Under the pieces are notes generated by a model that ran no database searches, had not been told where the DNA came from, and was given only the letters and a program-made list of their open reading frames with translations. A DNA stretch of 64,000 nt from Ixodes scapularis (taxonomy: Eukaryota; Arthropoda; Arachnida; Ixodida; Ixodidae). The stretch covers positions 78,420,795-78,484,794 of the forward strand of contig NW_024609835.1 in NCBI RefSeq assembly GCF_016920785.2, given 5' to 3'. Position numbers and translations under genes: made by a program. Below are positions 11,340 through 21,420 of this stretch, one piece after another (the first letter of the stretch is position 1; each line of letters starts with the position of its first letter).

Positions 11340-12187
11340 AGGTGTGCGATGACTCTTGGTCTCCTAGCACGGAATTGCCTGAGAGCTACGCTCTAGAAAT
11401 ATTCACAGTAGAACGCGACAAATGTCGTGCGCTTGCGTTTTTGAACATCAGTGTGCAGACAAGCTTGACCTTCTCGGTGAACAGGAAGCCTTCGCACACC
11501 GGAAGGTATTTGAACTTTGAGTCTTACCATCCCGCAACACATACGATGACGGTGGTCACTGCTCTGTTCAGACGTGCCATATGCCTGTGTGCTCGATGGA
11601 GGAGTCTCAGCGAGAAGAGATCAGCCAGATCAAGGCCGGCCTTGAAAACTATGGCTACACCAAAAGATCCATTAACCGAGTCTACAAAAGGCTGCGCCGT
11701 CCCTGTCTCTCCGCAGACCCGGTTCCTTCGAGCCGTATGTGCCTACCATGCGTGAAAAACGTTAGCGAGACCATCGGACGCGTCCTTCGAGAACATGAGG
11801 TTGCGGTCACTGACAAACCCTCCTCTCCCCAAGTACAGTCCTTGGGGAGACTTCCTCTCCTAAAGGACAGACCGCGAAAGGAGAACTCCCAAGGCCTCAT
11901 CTGTCGAATCCCGTGCGCAGACTGCCCTGCTGCCCACGTGAGAGAAACAAATAATTTCCCCGAAACGCTTCCGCTGCCACAAATACAACGGGAATAAGAA
12001 CGGCGTTTAAGCCATCGCCTTCGCTGAACACGCAGCGAAACTGGGTCACGTCGTGTCCTTCCACAAAAGCGAGATCCCGGGCACGGAACGGCAATGGCGT
12101 AAACGCTTAAACCTAGAATGATGGTACTTCCATCCAACAAGAAGATAACATCAACAGGTCGACGGAAACTTTCCCGGGCATCTATAT
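11340..12187 (+). pseudogene. Penelope-like element, RT end plus GIY-YIG endonuclease, frameshifted
   Basis: Three successive frames read as one decayed Penelope-like polyprotein. At 11345-11580 the frame gives a CDDS residue of the reverse-transcriptase DD box. It continues into RKPSHTGRYLNFESYHP, the characteristic PLE thumb region. At 11581-11985 a second frame carries a CVKNVSETIGRVLREHEV block and then CRIPCADCPA, which corresponds to the start of the GIY-YIG endonuclease. At 12000-12100 a third frame continues with FAEHAAKLGHVVSFHKSEI, the downstream part of that domain. At least two frameshifts make it non-functional. The homology is cut at 12187 by a gypsy insertion and resumes at 13647. 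Confidence 0.85.
12184..12187. repeat. Target-site duplication ATAT, left
   Basis: ATAT immediately precedes the first base of the gypsy-type element and recurs immediately after its last base (13647-13650). The PLE reading resumes after the second copy, so the 4-bp duplication marks the insertion. Confidence 0.85.
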
Positions 12188-12598
12188 TGTCACGAATGAA
12201 AAGAGATGACGCGATAATGACTGAAATAACTAAACGTTTAATGGGGGCGAAGTTGTGCCCAAAAATAAAAAGGAAAAGGAACATAACAGCAGAGCGTCGC
12301 GGGCGTCGAAGTCGGCGAAAGAGCAGAGTCGAACGGTGGGGCGAAACTGACTCCGGCATGCCACGCGGAGCCGCTTTTGTACACGCGTGGGCTTCTGGAG
12401 CATTCGGCGTAGGAGGTTCGGCGCGTAGAACATTCTAATCTCGAATCAGCAAGACGGTTCTCGAATTTACCAGAATACTACTCTGCAGGAATAAACAAAA
12501 GATGCGCCGCTCCCGGGAATCGAACCCTGGCCCATCGCGTGGGAGGCAAGCGCGATAACCGTTAGGCCACGGCCGCGCTGCCTACTTGGCGCGCGGCA
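12188..12598 (-). repeat. 3' LTR (411 bp) with embedded tRNA-like module
   Basis: On the minus strand it starts TGCCGCGCGCC and ends CATTCGTGACA. The same sequence, more diverged, forms the solo LTR at 24849-25253 and the LTR at 35911-36288. All three share CGACGCCCGCGACGC near the 3' half and an ATTAAAC word close to the end. A tRNA-like segment occupies its first 96 bases. Confidence 0.9.
12503..12578 (-). other. tRNA-Gly-like module inside the LTR (pol III A and B boxes)
   Basis: A 76-base segment resembles a tRNA. It has an A-box-like TGGCCTAACGG, a TGCCTCCCACGC anticodon region (CCC at the anticodon position) and an exact B box GGTTCGATTCC. The 7-base acceptor strands pair with one mismatch. 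The D stem and the top of the anticodon stem are imperfect, so this is a tRNA-derived promoter module rather than a functional tRNA gene. Confidence 0.8.
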
Positions 12599-12613
12599 TT
12601 ACCCACCCTCTTT
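12599..12613 (-). promoter_or_regulatory. Polypurine tract
   Basis: On the minus strand, AAAGAGGGTGGGTAA directly precedes the TG of the 3' LTR. This is the expected position and composition for the plus-strand primer of an LTR retrotransposon. Confidence 0.85.
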
Positions 12614-12707
12614 AAGAAGTGCATCGCCCCGATGCAATGCAAAACAAAACAAGATAAAAAAGAACGATAAACTAAAGAGTCCTTTGGAGCACACAAGGTC
12701 CACAGTC

Positions 12708-13459
12708 CTATCGAGCGTAGTACGGCTTCAGGCGCACGACGTGGACGACCTCAGGTTGTGGTGGGCGGCGTGACAATGTTCGTGTTCCGTCGGTTCAGCT
12801 CGCCGAGGCGACGAAGTATCTTGTATGGTCCAAAGTTCTGTTTCAGCAGTTTTTCACTGAGGCCGCGGCGACGGATGGGCGTCCACACCCACACCCTGTC
12901 TCCGGGCTGGAAGTGGACGTCCCTGCGACGGAGGTTGTAGCGATCCGCGCCGACGCGTTGCTGGCTTTGAATCAGGAGTCGGGCGAGCTGGCGGACTTCT
13001 TCGGCCCGTTGAGCAATCACCTGGGCGTCGTCGCTCTGATTGTCAGCTGGTTCATGGAGCAGCATCGCGTCCAGCATGGTTGTTACTTTCCGACCATGTA
13101 CCAGCTGGAAGGGTGTGTATCCAGTGGCCTCTTGAACCGCCGTATTGTAGACGAACGTGACGCAGGGCAGCACCTCGTCCCACTTCTTGTGCTCTACGTC
13201 GACGTACATAGAGATCATATCGGCGACTGTCTTGTTGAGTCGCTCCGTCAGCCCGTTGGTCTGCGGGTGGTACGCAGTTGTACGACGATGGCTGGTGTGA
13301 CTAAGTCGGAGGATTTTTTGGGTCAGCTGTGCCATGAACGATGATCCGCGATCTGTAATCAGAACTTCTGGAGCGCCGTGCCGGAGGACGACGGACTCAA
13401 TGAAAAACTTGGCAACTTCCACAGCAGTCCCCGAAGGAAGAGCTTTCGTTTCGGCATAG
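12708..13459 (-). pseudogene. Ty3/gypsy integrase (C-terminal two thirds), broken
   Basis: The frame 12751-13422 carries the second and third catalytic residues of the retroviral-type integrase core: D in ITDRGSSF (residue 24) and E in GLTERLNK (residue 60), 35 residues apart. They are followed by the YNTAVQEATGYTPF block and a C-terminal domain with FQPGDRVWVWTP. The frame extends upstream to about 13459 with AETKAL. The first catalytic D and the HHCC zinc finger are deleted. Near 12755 a frameshift separates the main frame from the family-type C-terminus, which ends RLKPYYAR and a stop at 12708-12710. It encodes no active enzyme. Confidence 0.9.
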
Positions 13460-13646
13460 AAGGTTCGGCGCGTAGAACATTCTAATCTCTAATCAGCCAA
13501 GACGGTTCTCGAATTTACCAGAATACTTGTCTGCAGGAATAAACAAAAGCTGCGCCGCTCCCAGGAATCGAACCCTGGCCCATCGCATGGGAGGCAAGTG
13601 CGATAACAGTTAGGCCACGGCCGCGCTGCCTACTTGGCGCGCGGCA
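13450..13646 (-). repeat. 5' LTR, truncated to its first 197 bp
   Basis: It matches the first half of the 3' LTR of the same element. It contains a second tRNA-like module (13551-13626, 76 bases) with the same B box and A box. The end nearest the integrase fuses at a shared TTCGGC-TA-AGG stretch. Confidence 0.85.
13551..13626 (-). other. Second tRNA-Gly-like module in the 5' LTR
   Basis: Same length and layout as 12503-12578, with only a few substitutions. The B box GGTTCGATTCC and the A-box word TGGCCTAAC are kept. Confidence 0.75.
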
Positions 13647-13800
13647 ATATGTCAGGGCTTGGTCGCTTCGTGGAAAAACACGGACGCAGCAATCTAAATC
13701 GGTCTACATAAGCGGCTCCCCCCTCCGTCCAACTTACAGTCACCCGTGACCAAGAAACCGAGCTGAACCCGAAGCGTCGGGGAATTTTGGTTTCATAAAA
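13647..13800 (+). pseudogene. 3' end of the interrupted Penelope-like element
   Basis: Beginning with the second ATAT copy, the sequence continues the PLE 3' region that was interrupted at 12187. It reaches a CCCGAAGCGTCGGGG hairpin and an A/T-rich end near 13800. The exact 3' limit is uncertain. Confidence 0.6.
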
Positions 13801-14619
13801 CTTTGGTTAGAGTTTCGAATTTCAGACAGTCAACGCTATGATCGTACTGCGCTATTTTTATCCAACGTTGTCAACTAATAGAATAATTTCTGTCTTCTAG
13901 AATGATGATCTGAATGACAATAAGCATCGTCATGAATGCAAATATGTCGGACATGTGGACAGCCCGCTACATCCCCAAACTTTTCGGGGACCGACCTTTC
14001 CCTATACCATTCTGCCTCTAATAAAGTAACAACGCAGTCCGGACAACGAACAGGTAGTTTGGGAATAGATTGTGTAAACAAGGACTTTTTGTATTTTATC
14101 AAGGACTAACTTTTTCTCCACTTAAAAAAAAAAAATAACTCAATTTTACAAGAAAGCTGACACTTCATTTTTTTTTTTTTGTTAGTAAAGGCGATTGTTT
14201 TACGAGGTAGAATACGTCAAACACTCGATTTGGTTTCGTCGCAACTTTTACCACTGTTTACAAACTGATAGATTTACTTAGTCTGCTAATAACTCTTCAT
14301 ATAGCAGAGACTTTAAGGGACCATGTTTAAGAGAATACCGTTTTTTATAGGTATTTTGGCACAAAATAGAAAACTTGCTACCTATTGAAATTCTGCCTCA
14401 TATTGCGCTTGTTTTCGAAAATCAGCCGTTAGGCAAGTGTGACGTAAAACAACTTTCAGTGCGCAGTTAAACACATGTTGTATGGGATTGACTACCGCTC
14501 CTTTTGGTAATAATTATGAAAAAAAAGTTTCTCGCACCAAAACTCGTGAAAACATCAACCTGTGATTTTATTTAGGTTGATTTTATTAAAAAGGTTTATT
14601 TTGGTTTTCTTACAAAATT
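13801..14619. other. Intergenic, AT-rich, nothing recognised
   Basis: Homopolymer A and T runs occur at about 14126-14136 and 14168-14180. No gene is seen. Confidence 0.5.
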
Positions 14620-14650
14620 TGTATATATTACCTATAAGGTAATATATACA
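14620..14650. repeat. Perfect 14-bp stem palindrome
   Basis: TGTATATATTACCT, a 3-base loop, and its exact reverse complement. It is an AT-rich cruciform-prone site of unknown role. Confidence 0.85.
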
Positions 14651-16079
14651 GATGACATTTTTCTTTTGTATTGTTGATACAATGCGCTCTTTTTCCTCCA
14701 AATTTATTCAAAACCTAATATATTTAAATATTTAAAATAGAATGTCTGAAAATTCAAATTTAGATTTTTTCCCTTTAAATAGCGGTAATTGTTCTTTTAT
14801 TGTTTCGAATCGACAGCAGTTTTACGGGGAAACATTTCTTTTTATTATTAATTTTTTTATTCCACTAAAAACGTGCTGTCTCGGTATAAGGCACCTTAGC
14901 TCTGTGAACAAGTCATGATCCCTCTAAAGATTTATTGTAATCAACTGAGTGTATAAAAACTTCACCCATGAGACATAATCTGCAGTGGACCGCGCGTGTT
15001 TGCTGCTAAATACACAAACCATTTTGTTCTTGGCCTCGTGTTTTCCATTCAACTTGAAGGAATTTATAAACCATTCATTTATTTGCATATTTTCGATTAT
15101 ATCTTGGTTCGAAAGGCACAATGAGGCCCTGTGTTAGAAGCTGTTTTCTTATAAGTCGAAGGTTTCCTCTGCTCCTGTTGACTCTATTTTATGTACAAAC
15201 CTATCTGTTGAAGAAGAATTGAATGAAAAGGGCTCGAAGAATACGAGCAGGAGCACTAAAATGCAATATACGCAAGGGCGGACGCAGGTATTTCCAGAGG
15301 GATGGCGGGGAGGGGGGGGGGGGGCGTATTATATATGTAAGAAACCCACCCCCCATCCCGTTTTTCCGCCCTAAATGTTTACACATGCAGAATTGAAGAG
15401 AAGGGTAAGCACATTTACCCCCCTCCCCCCCCCCCCCCCCCCCCCCCCGAATTCGCCAGTGATTATACGTGATATAGCGCGACCCATTGCTGCGAATGAG
15501 AGTTCATCAAAATATGCACGATAGCAGACGTCGCACGTAGTTACGCAACCAATCTCGGAAAAACTTTAGACCCCGAAACTCGAACCACCGTAAATGTTGG
15601 AATCGAGCTTCGTGCGCCTGCGCGCCTGCGCGCCTGCGTCTTCAGCTGCCGTACAAGCATTAGCCAAGAAGTTATGCGATCAATATTTGGAAACTCCGAC
15701 AGCATGGCTCAATATCGACCCCCTCTAGATTGCTCGGGTGGACGGAAATTAGGATTACTCCAAGTACATAGTGGAAATTCTAAACGCGTTGCCTCACTTG
15801 GTCCTAGCTGGCGATGCTAGGAGGACTCATCGGGGAAGTGTAAGTAAGCACAGTTAATTTCGGAATTGGAATACAGCCATATTTTACCTACACCTTGTCT
15901 TTCGGTCTCTTCAAAAGCTGATGTCTTGAGAACCATCCGCGCTTGTCTCTGATTTGTGTGGCTACGACGTTAACACTTACAATATGGACACTCGAGAAAG
16001 TGACAAATAAGGCAATTTAAGTGTTTGGTTTATTGAGCACACGATTAACAACGCACACCACCAAATAAATAAAAATTAT
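14651..16079. other. Intergenic with homopolymer G and C tracts
   Basis: A run of 13 G lies at 15312-15324 and a run of 24 C at 15425-15448. At 15605-15635 there is a short GCGCCTGCG tandem. No gene is recognised. Confidence 0.5.
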
Positions 16080-16548
16080 CGAAACACGTTACTCGTTACT
16101 TTTAAATAAAAGGAACGCGTTACGGACAAAGATTAACTCGAATTAAAAGGAAAGCGTTACCGTTACCGTTACAGAAAAAATAACGCCCGTCTCTTTTGCT
16201 TTACTTTCTATTTATGATTTCAAACTTTCACTGGGTGGACGTTACAGGAACGCATAATTGCCATATTTAAAAAAAAAAAAAGATATCTGAATGTATGTGG
16301 GATGTGTATAAGAAGTCATATGACAGCGCGTAGAAACACGGAAAATATAAAGTGTGAAATCTTTTTTGAAGTCTCGGGAAGAAGTAACGAATAACATGCC
16401 TACGCGTTTTTCGTTACAAGAAATAAGTAACGTAACTACTTTATCCCTCACTGATTTAAACATTTAATGAGTGCATTGCTGCGTTACCGAAAAACGTAAC
16501 GCTTTATTTGTAATGCCGTTACAGGTAACGTCATTACAGGCAACACTG
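16080..16548. mobile_element. hAT-like MITE rich in GTAACG words, copy 1
   Basis: Both halves are packed with ACGCGTTAC, CGTTACCGTTAC and TAACGTAAC words in inverted arrangement, with an AT-rich core. The right end reads GGCAACACTG, the reverse complement of a CAGTGTTGCC terminus as seen in hAT-type elements. The left boundary is not resolved. A better-defined relative is at 52943-53876. Confidence 0.65.
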
Positions 16549-17479
16549 GTTTTACATACATTGACACCGCCATCATTAACTCACCTTCCACTGTTCAAAC
16601 CTTCGACGTCCGCGCCAAACTAACCAGCTCATAAAACATGGCACCAAAGCGATCACGAATTGAAAGAATCAATTACGTGGCCGCAGCGCATGCACACCAG
16701 TTTGACAGAGGTCAGATTTTTTTAAATCCATATGAGCCCTATCTCTTTAAGAAATGGAGTTGATTCCGAGCCCGGGAAGCAAAAAGTCAGTGTAGTTTGT
16801 TTAGTGGAAAGAGTTAGTAAAGTCATGACTTCGAGTCTTTGCATAAGGCGTGGAATAGGCCACCCTTTACTCTACTACGTCTTATAAACTTACAATAGAA
16901 AGTGAGGAATATGCCTACTGCCAGATCACTGGAACAAGAAGAAGCATGGTGGACTTGTAGTTATACATACGTGCTTTTCGTGCTGGCGTCAATAAGAGAA
17001 ATTATTCATCAAAAATCTACAAATCATTCCTATTTGAACGTACACCTTTTATTTGCTTATTTTGCTCATTTACCTGGAAGGTTTCCTGCGGAAAGGGCTG
17101 GCACGGGTAACACCAGCATCTGAAACTGTGCGCTCTCTCCGTACTCATATAATTTAGAAAAAAAGTTTTATTTCGAGAAGCTATTAAATTCAGCACTGAG
17201 AGATGGCGAATTGACATGTCACGTGCACTCTCAAGTTCCTTCTGAGGACAGGGATTTCTCATTTCCTAATGCTGCAAATCGGTACAAGGGGCGCTGAGAT
17301 TGGGTGCTTTTTGAACTTAGAGCTTGACCTTCCCACAATGCATTCTTCTGATCTGTCCCTGAGAATACATATAACGGTTTGTAGTCTTATTTTGTACACA
17401 TTTCAGACTGAATTGATTTGAAAATTATTTATTCAGAAGAGGATGACGCTTAGGCATAACAAGGGGAGGAGGGTAGTAA
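16549..17479. other. Intergenic, nothing recognised
   Basis: AT-rich with scattered short frames. No domain or repeat was identified. Confidence 0.45.
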
Positions 17480-18960
17480 AAAAATCTTGTCAGATTCGAC
17501 CATCGCTGCCCGCCTTGCGTGCGAATTCCCAGAAGAAAATCAGCGTGCCATGGGCTCTATTGTAATTGGCGGGGGTGGTCCATTTTTGCAGTGACCTGAT
17601 GTGAGGCATGTGTTAACGATTCCTCGGGTCGTGAATGCCAGGGCTTAGCCATAGCGTGCGTTTAACCCTCGGGTGAGCCCCTGTTGTGCACGTCTAGCAA
17701 GTGAATGTCGGGCTGACTTCGGCTCCCTCTTGCGGTTCGTCGCCTTCGTTGTCAACGATGGTTCGATGTGTGCGTCTCCGGTAGGTTCGTCATTTGGTTA
17801 GGATGTCCTCAGTGAGTGCGGCACTCGCGCGTGCTTTGTAGGATCAGGATCTGGGCGCCACGCGGTAATCGGTGCGTCAGAGGGTGGTTGTTGTCTTGTA
17901 CCTGCTCCATCAAACTGCGTCTTCGCTCCTACTTGGTCGATCTAATAATGTGAGCGGCCGGATCGGGTCGTCTGGTGCGAGCACAATCAGGAATTCCGAA
18001 AACGGAGTGGTCGTTCTGGCTCTTGCTCGCCAAAGCGTGCGCGGCTTCATTGCCGACGTCGCCCGCGCGTCCAAGCACCCAGTCCAACTTCATCTCCACT
18101 CTGTCTGTCGTACATAACGCATCAGGCTCGTGCTCTTGAAGTTGTGGATAAGCGCCCCAATGCGAGGTGTATGCGGGGAGCTAGTCGTCTGCATCTTGCG
18201 CCGGGGTGGTAGTGACGTCAGAACGACGCCGAGGTCTGATTTGCTTTGATTGAAAGGAGAGTAGGTAGTTTTCGCTGCTATTTTTTTTTTTTTTTAGGTC
18301 TACCTATTATTATCATTTTCAATCAGCCAATAAGAACTCGACGTTCTGACATCATCGCAACCCCTCTGCAAGAAGCAGACGAACTTCCGCTCTGCACTGC
18401 TGAGGTGGCTGGTGGATTTCCCGTGGAAATGGGAACGCGTTCCCCCGCCTTTTTTAGTCAATGCCGCTTTTCTTCGTACACCGAAAGTGCTGCACAAAAA
18501 CTCCGGGAAGTTCGAGCTGACTTGAGCTTCGTTGGCAGTCATATTGGTGTACACATTTGCAGTTCCCATGTTGTGAAGTAACTGCTAATTTGCTCCTTTG
18601 AGAGGCAGAGTCCCAGGCTACATCTGTGAACACCGCGTTTTTCGTGTCGTCTGAACGAGATGCCTGTCCTCTGCGCTTTGCCTGGTGCTCCTGGGTATTG
18701 CACCTCCTGGAAAGAGGCTCCAAGAGCTTGAGGGGGACGTCTCGCCACTGTTCCAGTAGTCGTTGGAGCTGAAGTGCGTCTGGAGGCGATGGGTATATGT
18801 TGGGTGAGGGCGAGGAGTCTTCTACTTGCTTTTGTGTTCAGCCGGCATAGCTCGTTGCCCCCATTGCGCGCCTCAATGGAGGCTTTGGGGGGCGGAACAA
18901 TGGAACACCTATAGAAAGATAGATATTGCAGAGTTATTCGACACTGGTATGTCTTGTGAA
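17480..18960 (-). pseudogene. Decayed LINE with RNase H domain
   Basis: On the minus strand, 18030-18099 reads as the C-terminal part of a LINE RNase H: DWVLGRAGDVGNEAAHALA, where families usually have a PGHAG motif (the catalytic H is replaced by R). Farther upstream, near 18616-18640, TKNAVFTDVA resembles the first catalytic strand with its TD. Between them sits a 146-bp inverted repeat (18212-18357), so the domain is split. Downstream, several frames continue with short matches to the usual C-terminal region but with many stops. The 3' end is near an AATAAATAA word at about 17430-17440. The domain call is firm; the clade and the limits are inference. Confidence 0.6.
18212..18357. mobile_element. 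Foldback element inside the LINE remnant
   Basis: The left arm starts GTGACGTCAGAACG. The right arm, read on the minus strand, starts GATGATGTCAGAACG. Both continue with TTGATTGAAA-like and GTAGGTAG words. A T run lies near the centre. The arms are diverged but clearly inverted copies. Confidence 0.7.
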
Positions 18961-21369
18961 ATCGGTTAAGGCCTACCAAGACTTTTTTTTTCGAAGTTTC
19001 TAATTTGCATTATTGAATACCCGATGACACTGCCATTAAAAACTATTTGCTGGCTATGCACGGCATCGATGTTGCAATAAAACGAGAGAGATGCCTGGAT
19101 TACCAACACAGCCATCGTTTAGTGCGTGAAATTGTAAATTGACGAAAGAAACCGCAAAATCCGACAGAACTTGCAGAAGCACTGTAGGAAGGCGCATACA
19201 TAACTAGTACTCCAGCGAAACGCCTACTTTGGCTTAAGATTGTAAATCCTAGGTGTCTAACTTGGGCCTAATAAGGGTGTGATCCAAGGTGTTAACTGGT
19301 GCCGAAGTACGTTTTCTTGGCTTTTCTCTGGCTATTTTGTTTTTTGGTTTGCTAAAAAGAATATGGAAGGGCCAGAAATGCCACGTATCAACCAAATACG
19401 AGCAGTGAAGCCCTACTCAAGCACCTCTTCGGCCCTTTACGACAAAAGTAACCAGACTCTGGTCAAGGAGTATTGACTTTGCTTGAACCTCGGATATTTT
19501 GGGCTTTCAGAGACCTAAATTGCCAGAAAAAATAACAAAATTTTCGGCTCAGAGAACTGTGCTACTTCAGAAGCATATATTGTCCCCCTGGCCTAAAAGG
19601 CTACTGAATGAATGGATGGAATGAACGTTTATTGGCTCTGAAGGACAGCGCTCGCTCTTTGGCAGCTATTAAATAATAATCTAATTTTAAATAAAAAATG
19701 GTGACTTAAAGATTGGGCTGATAAACAACTGCCGGTCGCTTAATTTTACTCCTAACTTTTTCTACTTTCGTTCTGATCTGACGTAGTTTTATGGGTAGGT
19801 TCCACCCTTAGAGTACTCATTGGGTCACCCATAGACCCCGGACGTACGTACGCGTGTCCTATCACTCACTTGCTGCAGACCGCTGTCTTTGAAAGAACCT
19901 CTTCTTACCAAGCCACAGCCGGCAATAAAACCTGAAGCCCTCGATCGGCTTCATACCGAAGTCTCGATCAGAACACAAACAAAATATGACAAACATCGGG
20001 AAAAGCCGGACATGCCTCCGCGAGTCCCGGCACTCACTTTTATCGGCGCAGCTCCACTCCTCTTAAGACTGACCCGAGTGACGTTCGTCCCAGGAGGTTT
20101 TCAGGTCGGCTGTCCCTCATGACCCTCTGTAACAGCTCGGCGACGGCTGCGTACGTTCTGGGAGAACATTTTATTCTTCCGTTGACGTCGATACGTGCCT
20201 GACCTGATTTCTTCGAGCATCGACGGCGTCGTATACAACTGTGACGATGTCTGGTCGAACGTTTCTTCTACTCCTGGAAAAACGTATCGTGTTCGATTTT
20301 GGAGGAAGCCTCCCAAATGGCGTTAGCGATCCGTGGAAAAGCGTACGAAAGCATTTCCCACTATTCTTTTTATTTATTGGTTTCCGGTGGTTACATTTTT
20401 GCGCACTGCAGAGAGATGAGAAATCATAGGTGTCTTTTCGCTCGCATTCACATTAAGGATTTTTTCTTTTTTCACTATTTTGAAGCCAGTATTTATCTCC
20501 CTTGATCAGGCGCTCGTAGTAAATTTAGCACCGCGACTAAATAAGTACGCATGTACTGCTTCATTGAGGCCTCATTTATGGGAGGAAATTCTTACTTTTG
20601 GGGGGGGGGGGGATTGACTTGCACTTACGAGACATGTCGCGTAAAGGCAAGCACACAATTCTCGAACACATGCTAAATATACCTCTGTAAGAACATTCCT
20701 TACAAATACTTTTCGTCACTTCAAAAGAAAAAAAAAAAAAAGCTCGTATTGTAGAAACGTTCATTTTACTCGGTCGGTAAACAGATGCCGGCGTTGGTGA
20801 TTCCTCTGGGTCTAGTGGAATGCGTTTTCTGTGAATCGACAAATATAATATGCCACAACTGCCCTAGTTGTGATGTAGACAACAGCCGAAGCGGCATGTC
20901 ACGTTAAACGGGAAAATACTATTTTATAAGGACCGCACGCAAAAGAGAGGTTTAGACTTTATAGAACGTCTGTCAGTACGATTAAAACCGATTGAAAATT
21001 ATACATAAATAAAAACTATTTTAACTTGTTTCGGTAATTAGCAATGTTTCTAAGCACGCAATTTGATATGGTCTTCTTTCCTCTTAGGACCGGTTTTCGC
21101 GCCGGTACCCAGTTCAGTAACTGCGACCTTTAGAAATTCCTTCGTGGGTCGTCTAGGTAACAGTGTTGTCAGAACAAAAAACAAAAATGCAAACAATTTT
21201 ACTTTTTTAATACACACCAAGTTTTACAGAACACGACATGCCACGCTTTTCCGTTCCTCTTATGAGGACACTCCGTCATAACAGCTGCGACTTCATGAAC
21301 TGTTCAATGAAATGAAAAGTGAAACACGTGCCGATAATACGCCATGGTAATGGCTTTGAAAAGACCTCT
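18961..21369. other. Intergenic, possible LINE tail at 19605-19645
   Basis: At 19605-19645 the minus strand reads CAATAAACGTTCATTCCATC followed by CATTCATTC. This resembles the 3' tail of a LINE, but no coding homology was found next to it. G run at 20599-20611. No gene is recognised. Confidence 0.4.
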
Positions 21370-21420
21370 AAGGAAGACCTCTAACACCATCTTTTAAAGA
21401 TGGCGTTAGAGGTCGTCCTT
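21370..21420. repeat. 51-nt palindromic hairpin
   Basis: AAGGAAGACCTCTAACACCA plus CTTT is followed by its reverse complement with two mismatches. The centre is almost loopless. GACCTCTAA also occurs just upstream at 21363-21370 as a short direct repeat. It is cruciform-prone and its function is unknown. Confidence 0.8.

Larger units (their letters stand above)
12188..13646 (-). mobile_element. Ty3/gypsy LTR retrotransposon, internally deleted, inserted in a PLE
   Basis: The element is read on the minus strand. Its 5' LTR fragment is 13450-13646, the pol remnant 12708-13459, the polypurine tract 12599-12613 and the 3' LTR 12188-12598. It begins TG, ends CA and is flanked by ATAT. Gag, protease, reverse transcriptase, RNase H and the integrase N-terminus are missing. 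The LTR joins directly to integrase sequence at a stretch (13450-13463) that matches both partners, which suggests a microhomology-mediated deletion. Two relatives are in this window, at 24849-25253 and 35911-37275. Confidence 0.9.

Noticed and set aside
11682..12359. 225-codon minus-strand open frame
   Set aside because: It lies antisense to the PLE fragment and runs into the gypsy LTR; it has no domain of its own.
12503..12578. A genuine tRNA-Gly(CCC) gene
   Set aside because: The stems are imperfect and the same segment recurs within LTR sequence at several loci in this window. It is a retrotransposon module.
17872..18117. Plus-strand 81-codon frame as a gene
   Set aside because: It is the antisense shadow of the LINE RNase H remnant.
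19889..20122. 77-codon plus-strand frame as a gene
   Set aside because: No domain, and the surrounding sequence looks like an eroded retroelement end at best.
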